Positions 12,990 through 23,966 of a stretch of 64,000 bases of DNA are shown here, in pieces. The stretch comes from Macropodus opercularis. Taxonomy: Eukaryota; Chordata; Actinopteri; Anabantiformes; Osphronemidae. The position numbers were made by a program, and so were the translations under genes. How positions within the stretch are numbered: the first letter of the stretch is position 1; each line of letters begins with the position of its first letter. Under the pieces are notes generated by a model. It worked only from the letters and a program-made list of their open reading frames with translations, was not told the origin of the DNA and searched no databases. The stretch is taken from NCBI GenBank assembly GCA_030770545.1, contig CM061090.1, positions 11,549,501 to 11,613,500 of the forward strand. The letters run 5' to 3'.

Positions 12990-13290
12990 CATCCTCCGTT
13001 CGCCCACCTCCTGCCAGTCCAGGGTCACCCAGCAGACCAGTCCATGAAAGATGGCTGAGGCCACCACGGAGCCTAAAAGGTCTTTAGAAGTGCTCCCTGT
13101 ATTCCTAGAGTCTCCTCAGTAGGAAGAGTCTGCTCTGTCCGTGTTGTGTGACCAGTCCAGTTCAGTCTTCAGGTGAACACGAGGTATTTGTAAGAGTCCA
13201 GAAACAGAAACAGAGCCAGAACTGTTCCCTGCGGGGCCCCTGTGTTGCAGACAACCATGTTATACTGCAGGTGGTTTCAGACGTAGTGAG
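12990..13290 (-). repeat. Degraded LINE-like sequence
   Basis: The minus strand resembles the RT-distal part of fish LINEs: there is a stretch about an offered 'ggcccctg' junction and wording like GTCCAGTTCAGTCTTCAGG. It has no open frame. It may be part of the same old LINE class as 11930-12240 but in the opposite direction; assignment is weak. Confidence 0.3.
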
Positions 13291-13299
13291 TCGGTTTTA

Positions 13300-14520
13300 G
13301 AGGTAGGTCAATATCCATATTGGTGATTTTATTAGCACCTTAACGCTATGCTGATCTAGTCCTGGACTCTCAGGGCAACAGCTTTGTTAACAACAGTGAG
13401 GTGTGTGTTGTACGTGACGAGATTCAGTGATGGCGTAAACCAAACTAGCTCGTCTTATCATCTGTGCTGATTTTTCACAGTCACTGTGAAGCTGTGGGAA
13501 ACCTACATCCACATACCTTTGTGTACCTTCCTTGTCTCACATTCATGACATTACATCTGTCATTCCTTCCTGCTACTGATGTGCTATCTCCACAGCCAGA
13601 TAAGCTGGCCTAACAAACGCTGGCCTTAACCATGCTGCACCTTTAAACAACAGCAAAAAGGAACAACTAAACTACCTTCGAGTTCAGTTCAGGTTATTGT
13701 TCAGGTTATTATCTGATTGTATTTATTGAAGTCATCATAAGTACGTTGATCCTAGTTATGATGTCTGTTTATAGGTAACAATCAGTTGCATGTTCCCAAC
13801 AATATATTTGTATTTGTGATGTGATATTTGCAGTTTAGTTACATACTTGCGTAATTCGTTTAGATTGGGTTGCTTGTTCAATTATGCACATTTTTTTAAA
13901 TTGTTTATTTAGGACATGAGATCAAATCAGCCCATAAAGACTGTATTGTAATGATAATTCATTTGGAGTTTTCTACATTTGATCTATTTCCCAAAATAAC
14001 TAGTTATGAAACTGTTTATTGTCGTTACACAGACCAAGGCCTCAGGTAAAATGTGCCTTTGTGATTATAGGCTACCTTTCAAACTAAATAACAAAAACAT
14101 ACAGTCTGAAAACAACGTCTGCAAGAGAAAACTATAGGTGTACAGTAGTTTGTCATGTTTCACATATACGTACCTATTTCATCGACCTATATCTGGTTAG
14201 AGGTGGCAGGCGGACACAAGCACACAGCAGTCTGGCCTCATTCTTCACCCTTAGCCTACACTCACTGGCCTCCTGGGTACAGGAATTAGACAGGTACACA
14301 GAGTAAAAACGTTGTTGACAGTTTGTTTCTTAAAGGAATTTGTCTGCCATGTGCTCGTGTCTGTGTTTCTCCCAACTTAACCAGTCCTGCCACCTATAAC
14401 TGGAAGAACGCAGAGCAAAGTGAGTGGGTGTGACTGCTGCTTCCACAGGAAATGAAAAATCACAAACCTCATATGCAAACACACATGTGCATATCTTCAT
14501 ATTTCGCTGCCTGTCACAGC
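13300..14520. other. Gene-free stretch upstream of the TRIM gene
   Basis: AT-rich sequence with no exon-like frames, no clear repeat family and no strong promoter motif that I can recognise. The TRIM transcription start should lie near its right end, since the first coding exon starts at 14564. Confidence 0.4.
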
Positions 14521-14563
14521 TGAGAAGGAGACACTTGTCTTTGGACTTCAGCTACAGCTTCTG

Positions 14564-17500
14564 ATGGCTGCTTTTACATCGGCCGTCCCACCTACAATGA
14601 GGTATCTGCTTTTTCGTCATTTAATAAAGATAATAAATTCTAACTTTTAATATTTTAACTTTTAATATTCTGTGATGAGGACATAAAAGATAGTATTGTT
14701 CTTTACTTTAACAAAGTTTAGTTTATAATTGACATCATGTGATTGAACTGATTTATTAAGGACACAACACCTTTTGCTGATGTCGGATTTTTTTTTTTGC
14801 CTCCACTGATTTCAAACGTGGAGGCTGACTGTCGGGGCTGACTGGGTGCACAGACCAGAAGGCTGGGGTTGAATAGAGTTTTGGTTCCACTTGGGAACAG
14901 ATTGTGGTTTCAGATAAGCAAAACCTTTATGTAGGCTGTCACAACAGAATGTTGGTTGGCCTGGGAGAGGAAATATTTCTATTCTTGTTGATCAGATGAC
15001 AAGACACATGAGTGGACAGGCTAAATAGTTCAGTGCTAGGTGATAGTGTAGGACCACGAGTTACTGGTTTCTCTGTTTTTCCTCACAGCGCGTCCCTGTG
15101 TGGGAGTTTTCTGTCTGACGAGCAGTTCCAGTGCTCTATATGCCTCGATGTGTTCACCAACCCTTCGTCTACACCATGTGGCCACAGCTTCTGCATGAGC
15201 TGCATCAGCAGATACTGGGACGGGTTGAAGGTGTGTGAGAAAATGTGTGTTAGTTTAAATAGACATTTTCTGTTATCTTGTTCTTGACTGTTCTTCCTTG
15301 ACCCCGTGTTGTGTTTTGTTTTTTGGTCTGCTCTTTCTCCTGCTGTTCCATTTATTTTCTTCTTCGGGCCCATTTTTCCTTTCCTCATCTCTGCGCGTGT
15401 TCCTCCTCCCAGGTATGTCAGTGTCCTCTCTGCAAGAAAACCTTCCCGAAGCGGCCGGACCTCCAGATCAACAGGACCCTCCGGGAGATCACAGAGCAGT
15501 TCCGTTCAATGAGAGGGGCAGAAGGGGGAGAAGCAGTGGTGGGGCGGGAGAGGAAAGGGTTAAGAGGAGGTGGAGGAGGAGGACATGCGGGCCTGCCAAA
15601 CAACCTACTGAGTCAACTTAAGAAGAAGCTGCATCGATCTCTGCAGAACTCACAGGCGACGCTGACCTGTCACGATCACTTCCAAGGTAAGTCCAACTAA
15701 GTCTACATAAATGATGCTGACGGTATGTCGCTGAATGCAGAGCACACTTCCTTTATGTCCTCTTTCTTTTGGAAGATCACTCCATCCAGTTATCCTGTTC
15801 GCCTGCCACAGCCTTACTGGCTTCTTCGGTACCAAACCACAGTCCACTTGCTCTCCTGAACCCCGCCGCTGACTCTCCTCCGCCTCCTTCGCCTTTCACT
15901 CGTTCCAGCGGCCGGAGAAGGTTCACTGTGAGCGGGGCAGCGAGCAGCCACAATCTCCCTGTCTGTGACATCCACCACAGGGGAATACTGGTAAAATAAC
16001 TTCAAGGACACTATGAAGTAATACTCACACTGAACCTTTTAGATTCCAGAGTTTCACTTGCTGAGTAATTATGATGATTTGGCTTGAGAAGAACTACACA
16101 CTCACACACTGGCTGATTTCAGATTTACTGTAGGACAGACCAGGTGTGTATCTGTCCCGACTGTGAGACAGCAGATCATCAGGATCACGACACAGTGACT
16201 GTAGAAGATGAATGGATGGAAACCAAGGTAGGAAAACAACCCACAGTTACAGGAACAAAACCAGGCTGATGTGTAGAGAGCGTGAATGAAGTAGCCTGGA
16301 GAGGTTGCTTTTAACAGTGGATGCTCTGTGTGTTTAGGCACAACTACATGTGTCAGAGCAGAAAATTCAAGAGATGATCAGACAGAGATTTATGAAGATG
16401 GAAGAGATCAGAGCCTCACTGACTGAACTGGAGGTATGTAGAACACCTGTAAAAGGCAAAGGCATGTGGCGAAACCAGTGCAATCAATCACCATCTGTTT
16501 TGAGGAGCTTTTATCACAAACATAGTTTCAGCTGTGTTAGATTTAATCTGGCTGAGTTTTCACAACAGTTTGCCAACACTCGAGAGGTTTGTCTTAGTTT
16601 TGGCCTTCACTCGTTTTGTTCCAGTCATAACTATCATAATTATGTATTTTTAACCAACATTCCTCTTGACTTTTAGAAGTTAATGAATATTTAAGGTTTG
16701 CAAACATGACCCAAAAAGAGTCACACATGTCTCTGCTTTAGGATCACTATCAAAATAGATACAGTAATGTCACAACAGAACCTTCTTTCAAGAAGCTAAG
16801 TTCAATGAAAAGCAAACAGATGAGTCGCTCAAGGAGACGCCTGGATCAAAAGCACAATACTTACACTGAGGGTTTCCAGGAAAAGCGTAAAGCCTGTTGG
16901 ATGAAATGAGGAAATGTAGTCCATCGGTGTTAGCGATGAGTAATACCAGTAGCAATAACATGGCACCAGTAGAATGAGTCACCATAGGATCATTGGTCAA
17001 GGTCATGTTGAAGGACAAAGTTCCAAACACTCTAATGACACAACACACCTGTGTTAAAGTCCACAGTCAACGTTTACTCATAATGAAGTGATAACATTTC
17101 CTTGACAATCAACAGTGAGAGCACACAATCCAGTAAAAGTGACATTATCCTGGTGATGAGTTAGTTGCTTAGTGTTAGTGTCTCAAAGCCTTCAGTGAAT
17201 TTTGACGTAGGCTGTAGGTATGTTCTCTACAGGGAGTCTGAAAGCATCATGGACGGAGGTTATACGTTGTTAATCAATCAAAGTGTAGATTTATCCAGAG
17301 AACATTTAAGGGGCCAGTGTAACAAACATGTCTAACACATTGTGCACTCAACAACCCCTTAGCTGGCAGTGGACAGAGAGACAACTGGCAGTGTTTGCCT
17401 GTTTTCGGCTCTGGTGTCTGCCATTGAGCGCTCGCAGGCAGAACTCATGGACGTGATGGATATGAGCCGCAGAGCAGCTGAACACCAGGCCAAAGTCATG

Positions 17501-20500
17501 ATACGACAGCTGGAGTTGGAGGTTGAAGAACTCCAGACGAGGGAAAACGCCCTTGCTGAGCTTGCCCGATCAGACGACCACATACACTGTGTCAAGGTTG
17601 GTAAGAATCCAGTCTAAAAAATAGTCGAAACCTAAGCCGAGCTGATGGTCAGTCGCCTGACATGCACCTTCTACTTCTACCTGCCTTCCAGACCCTCCCC
17701 ATTGTCACCAGCCTCCCACCTGCTAGAGACTGGTCTGGGGTGTCTCTGAGCTCTGACCTGGGAACACAAACGATCTATAGGTCGATGGTAACTCTGGTGG
17801 AAAGGTTTCAGGCAGAACTCAAGAATATTGCAGAAACAGGTAACAGCGAAGACGTTCCGCATCGTAAAGCTTTGACATGTTCACGGAAACTCAGACATCC
17901 AAGAGTTATGTTGAGTTACATTTTTTTGTATCTGCCAGCAAGAGACAAAGACACAGATCCCTGAAAAAGCCAAAAATCTAACTCAAATTTGTCAGATAAA
18001 TGTCTGTGGAGATTTTCAGTCATCCAGGGGAAGTTGTCTAAAAGTTGAGTCAAGGCAACTGGATGAAGTATATATAATATAAATGTGTATGTATATATAA
18101 ATATTTTACAGCTTTCTGAGTAAACACCTCCTTGTTGATCCCCAGGTTTCCCTGCCTCAGGGCTGGAACTCAGTCCACTACAGACACAACCCAGTGAGTG
18201 GCCATGACGGGCTCATGATAAGTCTATACTGTATATTAAGCGCTAATGCTGTATGTGCCTTCCATCATTCACGTGGATGATACAAACCACCAACACCATG
18301 CAGCTGTAAGCATCTCCAGTCACTTCCACCTGCTTCTCTTTTACAGGAGTAAAGACAGTGCAGGAGTTTGCAGGTATGTTACATTCACACACACTGATGG
18401 GAACAGTGAAAACTGATGAGTTGCGCTAAACTGGGTTCATTCTTTAACAGTGGATGTAACTCTGGACTCCAACACTGCACATCCCAGACTGATTCTGTCA
18501 GAGGACATGAAAAGTGTGAGACGACTGATTAATTACTGAACTAAATTGGTGTCATTCTTTTCTATCCATAATCTTTCTTCCTACATTTAAAGTGTTGGTC
18601 TATCTGCAGGTGAAATGTGGGGATCGACACCAGCAGCTTCCAGGAAATCATGAGAGGTTTGATAGAGTCATCTGTGTTCTGGGAAAGGAGCCGATTTCCT
18701 CTGGGAGACACTACTGGGAGGTTAGAGGCTTTTTCCGTTCATCTTCCATCTGCTGGTAATTTTCTGTAAATACAGACACGACTATACTCTGTGAACTCTT
18801 CCCCTCACTGGTCCCTGATCCCCAGCATGTCCCTCTGAACCGTATCCACCTCCACACTGGACAAAACCAGTCATTCATGAGTAGCAGGTATTAACTGAAG
18901 GCAAAACCCTTCATGTCAGCTGCACTAATGGTTAAATTAAATGTTACTGACCTGCAAAAATGTTGACTTGTATAAAGTAAATTTTTGCTTTTTACTATAC
19001 AAAGTAAAGTTTGTATAGTATAAAGCAAAACTGGCTGCAGTGCAGAAGAAACGTCTGCTATGTGCAGTGGTGTAATGATAACTTGACTTGTATTACTCAG
19101 GTGGAGGTGGGTGGAAAGACAGACTGGGACTTGGGAGTTGCCAGACAATCAGTGATCAGGAAGGGGAAGATCGAAGTAACCCCAAGCAACGGATTCTGGT
19201 TCCTGAGCCTAAGAGACAAGTAGGTTTCACCAGTACAATCCAACATCATAATCTCATGCGCTGTGCACTAAAATGCATTTGACAGCAAATGTGTTTATCA
19301 CAGTGACCAGCAGCACAACATTAGACTGTGTTGTGTACGATGAGGTTGATCAGTGTATAAGTTACAAAACTGTAGGAGCAGATTCACCACACATCAAATT
19401 CAACCCCTCCTATAGCTGCAATCTGCAAACTGACCCCTCATGTGTTACTCATCCATCCATTCATCCATCTTCTTCCGCTTTATCCGGGGCCGGGTCGCGG
19501 GGGTAGCAGTCTGAGCAGAGAGCCCCACACTTCCCTCTCCCTGGACACTTCCTCCAGCTCTTCCGGGGGGACCCCGAGGCGTTCCCAGGCCAGCCGAGAA
19601 ACATAGTCTCTCCAGCGTGTTCTGGGTCTTCCCCGGGGCCTCCTCCCAGTTGGACATGCCCGGAATGCCTCCCCAGGGAGGCGTCCAGGAGGCATCCTAA
19701 ATAGGTGTCCAAGCCACCTCAACTGACTCCTCTCGATGTGGAGGAGCAGCGGCTCTACTCCGAGCTCCTCCCGAGTGACTGAGCTCCTCACCCTATCTCT
19801 AAGGGTGCGCCCTGCCACCCTGCGAAGGAAGCTCATTTCGGCCGCTTGTATCCGAGATCTTGTCCTTTCGGTCATGACCCAAAGTTCATGACCATAGGTG
19901 AGCGTAGGAACGTAAATCGACCAGTAAATAGAGAGCTTTGCCTTTTGGCTCAGCTCTCTCTTCACCACAACTGACCGGTACACCGACCGCATTACTGCTG
20001 CCGATGCACCGATCCGTCTGTCGATCTCATGCTCCATTCTCCCCCCACTCGAGAACAGGACCCCGAGATACTTGAACTCCTCCACTTGGGGCAGTAGCTC
20101 CTCTCCAACCCGGAGAGAGCAAGCCACCCTTTTCCGGTCGAGAACCATGGCCTCGGACTTGGAGGTACTGATTCTCATCCCAGCAGCTTCACACTCGGCT
20201 GCAAACCGTCTCACCGCCAGCTGAAGGTCCAGCTCAGAGGAAGCCAACAGGACCACGTCGTCCGCAAAAAGCAGAGACGAAATCCTGCGGTCCCCAAACC
20301 AAACCCCCTCCGACCCTTGGCTGCACCTAGAAATTCTGTCCATAAAAATTATGAACAGAACCAGTGACAAAGGGCAGCCCTGCCGGAGTCCAGCATGAAC
20401 TGGAAACAAGTCTGACTTAATGCCGGCAATGCGAACTAAACTCCTGCTTCGGTTGTACAGGGACCAGACAGCCCTCAACAAAGGGCTCCGGACCCCATAC

Positions 20501-22621
20501 TCCCAGAGCACCCCCCACAGAATGCCGCGAGGGACACGGTCGAACGCCTTCTCCAGGTCCACAAAACACATGTGGACTGGTTGGGCGAACTCCCATGAAC
20601 CCTCGAGCACCCTCGAGAGGGTGTAGAGCTGGTCCAGTGTTCCACGGCCAGGCCGAAAACTGCCTGAACCTCGGATTCCTCCTGAATCCGAGGTTCGACT
20701 ATCGGCCGGATTCTCCTCTCCAGTACCCTGGCATAGACTTTCCCGGGTAGGCTGAGAAGTGTGATCCCCCTATAGTTGGAACACACTCTCCTGTCCCCTT
20801 TTTTAAAAAGTGGGACAACCACCCCGGTTGTCCAGTCCAGAGGCACGGTTCCCAACCTCCACGCAATGCTGCAGAGGCGTGTCAACCAAGTCAGCCCCAC
20901 AGCATCCAGAGCCTTAAGGCATTCGGGACGAATCTCATTCACCCCTGATGCCTTGTTTGCCAGAACCGCTTCAAGGCCAACTGGTAGTCCTTCTCCATGA
21001 CCTCCCCGAACTCCTCCCAGGCCCGAGTTTTTGCCTTTGCGACTGCCTGAGCTGCAGCACGTTTGGCCTGCCGATACCCATCAGCTGTTTCCGGAGTCCC
21101 ACGAGCTAACCATGCTCGGTTAGCTTGATGGCATCCCTTACTTCCGGTGTCCACCACTGGGTTCTGGGATGACCACCACGACAGGCACCAGAGACCTTAC
21201 GGCCACAGCTATGAACAGCCGCACTGACAATGGAAGTGGAGAACATTGTCCACTCGGACTCTATGTCTCCAGCCTCCCTCGGAATCTGGTTGAAGCTCTC
21301 CCGGAGGTGGGAGTTGAAACTCTGTCTGACAGTGGGTTCTGCCAGACGTTCCCAACAGACCCTCACAATACGCTTGGGTCTGCCTGGTCTGTCCGGCCTA
21401 CCCCTCCGCCAGCGGATCCAACTCACCACCAGGTGGTGATCAGTTGACAGCTCAGCCCCTCTCTTCACCCGAGTGTCCAAAACATACGGCCAAAGGTCAG
21501 ATGATACAACTACAAAGTCGACCATTGACCTCCAGCCTAGGGTGTCCTGGTGCCATGTGCACTGATGGACACCACTCGGGTTCAGATCAGGGAGGCCGTT
21601 CCTCCCAATCACGCCTCTCCAGGTCGCACTGTCGCTGCCCACGTGAGCGTTGAAGTCCCCCAGCAAAACAATGGAATCTCCAGCTGGAGCCCTCTCCAGG
21701 ACCCCCTCCAGAGACTCCAAGAAGGCCGGGTACTCTGTACCGCTGTTTGGCCCATAGGCGCTAACAACGGTCAGAGTCCTATCCCCCACACGAATGCGCA
21801 AGGAAACAACCCTCTCGTCTACCGGGGAAAACTCCAACACATGGCCGCTAAGCTGGGGGGCTATTAACAAGCCCACTCCAGCTCGCCGCCTCTCACCGCG
21901 GGCAACTCCAGAATAGAAGAGTGTCCAGCCCCTCTCAAGGAGTTGGGTTCCGGAGCCCATACTGTGCGTAGAGGCGAGACCAACTATTTCTAGTCAGTAC
22001 CATTCTACCTCCCTCCTCTACCTCTGTGTTACTCACTGCACCTTAAAAGCTGAACAAATCAACATTCACAATAACACTGAACAATTTAATTAATTTAAAT
22101 TTAATTAATTAAGTTTTAGATTTGTCAACAATTAGTTCATGTTTTTTGATTCTTCTGTAAAATCATTTTACAACTATGCTGGAGTTTTTCGTGAAGTGCA
22201 TACTGGAAAGAAATAGGCTTTACACAAGATCCTCCATCATTCATCTGTATTTCCTCTCTTCTCTTCTTCCCTCTAGGAGTAAATACGCTATTCGCTCTGA
22301 ACCCCATACAGACGTCCAGCTGAGCCTCCATCCACGTAAGATTGGGATATTTGTGGACTTTGAGAAAGGACAGGTGCAGTAAAATACATCTTACATAACT
22401 AACATAGAGCTGTATTTATAATGTTATGTTCTATTTTCAAATGCTTCCTTTCTTTCACATGGCTGCAGGTGTCGTTCTACAACGTTGATGCCAAAATCCA
22501 CATTTACACTTTCAACAACACGTTCACTGAATGCATCTACCCTTTCTTCAGCCCATGTACAAATAAATCAGGGAAGAACGACGGGCCGCTGATTATCACG
22601 CCAATAAACAAGACAGACTGA
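14564..22621 (+). CDS. TRIM E3 ubiquitin ligase, RING/B-box/coiled-coil/PRY-SPRY
   Basis: Fifteen exons with consistent phases: 14564-14601, 15089-15230, 15413-15686, 15776-15990, 16123-16227, 16338-16433, 17363-17596, 17692-17839, 18146-18193, 18347-18373, 18451-18515, 18610-18720, 19101-19219, 22277-22373, 22469-22621 (TGA). The product is 623 residues. RING: CSICLDVF...CGHSFCMSCI...CQCPLCKKTF, split by an intron. Then a basic, glycine- and serine-rich linker; B-box CDIHH...CRTDQVCICPDCE...HQDHDTVTVEDEW; coiled coil (about SEQKIQEMIRQRF to LEVEELQTRENALAEL); PRY VDVTLDSNTAHPRLILSED; SPRY with GRHYWEVEVGGKTDWDLG, KIGIFVDFEKGQVSFYN and IYPFFSPC. The family ubiquitinates targets in innate immunity or development. 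It resembles fish bloodthirsty/TRIM39-type proteins, but the exact orthologue is not clear. The start was chosen because exon 1 splices to give PTMSASLCG before the RING; the inner Met is an alternative. The donor at 17597 (GTTGGT) is weak but demanded by frame. Its last exons are repeated downstream. Confidence 0.87.
19441..22035 (-). mobile_element. RTE/Rex3-like LINE inserted in TRIM intron 13
   Basis: A minus-strand non-LTR retrotransposon of about 2.57 kb (19452-22024), flanked by an 11-bp direct repeat TGTGTTACTCA at 19441-19451 and 22025-22035, which is a target-site duplication. Reading from 21960 down: apurinic-type endonuclease (VVSAYGPNSG, LLGDFNAHVG, STDHHLVVSW), then reverse transcriptase (DWTTGVVVPLFKKGDRR, NYRGITLLSLPGKV, LRQGCPLSLVLF, catalytic FADDVVLLASS), then a C-terminal tail rich in arginine and proline (GRRPRGRPRTRW). 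The frame is broken between 21157 and 20475, so it is not autonomous, and the 5' end lacks the start of the endonuclease. The 3' end finishes in GATG/GATGAATG repeats, as in Rex3/Expander-type RTE elements. The clade is probable, not proven. Confidence 0.88.
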
Positions 22622-22729
22622 CACAACGATATTATAATAGACAAAACACGATTGACATTTATCTGTAACAACTGAATCAGCAAGTACTTAAAATTGTCCA
22701 GGAAAACAAAAGCCTTGTGCTCCTAAATT

Positions 22730-23345
22730 GGCTTCATTGCTGAAACAAAGAGAGAGACCAGTGTGTACACGGTGAATAAGAGAGAAGAAGAAACGCAAAG
22801 GTTGTCGAATCGAAAGGAAAGGCAGCAGTGGGCCAAGACACAGCTGACAAACACCAGACTGGAACAGAGTGTCATGCGTCTGGAAGTGTCTGCTTAGAGG
22901 TGTTTGGATCCCAGTGAATGACAGAGTTCTGGCACAAAGCTCATGAAAAGACGATAGATGTCAACACCATGACTGAAGCATGGAGGTGGAAACGTGATGA
23001 TCTGGGGATACGTTGGCACTGAGCGCAGATGACCAAAGGGGATTCAGTTGCACTTGGCCAACGACAGGACGTTGCAGCAATAATTGTGGAGGTACACAGT
23101 GGTACCATGGCCAGTCTAGCCAATCCAGAGCTTGGAAGTGTGGGAGAAGCTGCAGAATTCAGGAGAACTGCCCAACCAGACCAGCAGAACACAAGGAGGC
23201 GCTGCAGCCTGGGAAATGCCACCGATTTGTCAGGCAGTTATGCTACAAACTGTGGTTTCAAAGGAGGTTTAACATACAAATGTCATGTGAGAATTATTGT
23301 CCTCAATTTAAATTGTTTGTTCTTAGTGTTTTTAATTCACTTATA
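22730..23345 (+). repeat. Old Tc1-like remnant in unit 1 intergenic spacer
   Basis: The spacer between the convergent TRIM and cmas genes contains KHGGGNVMIWGYVGTE in the plus strand around 22975-23025. This is the transposase motif that in Tc1-like proteins reads KHGGGxxMxWG. No other domain is intact and I see no inverted ends. The same remnant recurs in unit 2 (29010-29630) and, shortened, in unit 3 (43130-43440), so it was present before the block was duplicated. Confidence 0.5.
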
Positions 23346-23966
23346 ACCTTGTAATCCAACAAAACAAACATCCAACATAGGTTGTGCAGGCTTCAATCAC
23401 CACAGCAACAGTTGAGATTCAACCTTTTCATGCACAAATGAAATTACTTGATCATCCTTCTGGTAAAACTGCGGATTTGCACATGTGATGCACGTAAGAA
23501 ACATGATCTAAAATGCTTTGTATTTCCTCAGGGCAGGTTTTACACAGTTCAGTATTATTACATGTTTTATATTTAGAAGATAATATTAGTGTAGTTCATG
23601 ACTGGTTATACTATGGTGTATGGCGCCCTCAACTGGGCAATAAATGTAATGCTATCAATTTAAAATAAATTCATGACACATTAAAGTAAGTTTTGTCATC
23701 TAAAAACCTTAACTTCAAAATCCTCAGCGTCAAACAATCACGGATGAATGAATCCAGGGTGAATCACTGCAGATCATTCAGGTGCCTTCAAATGAACAGT
23801 GTGTGAACATTTTTAGTTATTTAGTATTTAGTTATTAGTCCACATCACCTGTCTAAACATGTTCATCCATAAATAGCCTTTGGTGTTAAATTAATAAAAC
23901 CAAGAAATGTATTCATCATCATCCTTCAAACCCCCTGATAATTACATACCACTACCTAAAAGAAAA
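23346..23966. other. Unit 1 spacer before cmas copy 1
   Basis: AT-rich sequence between the Tc1-like remnant and the cmas stop codon. It is repeated with deletions in units 2 (29631-30034) and 3 (43440-43922) but encodes nothing recognisable. It should contain the 3' UTR of cmas copy 1, which is transcribed leftward. Confidence 0.4.

Noticed and set aside
22941..23346. Open frames of 93-113 residues in the unit spacers (also at 29225-29638)
   Set aside because: They fall in a decayed Tc1-like remnant. Only a short transposase motif is recognisable, in another frame.
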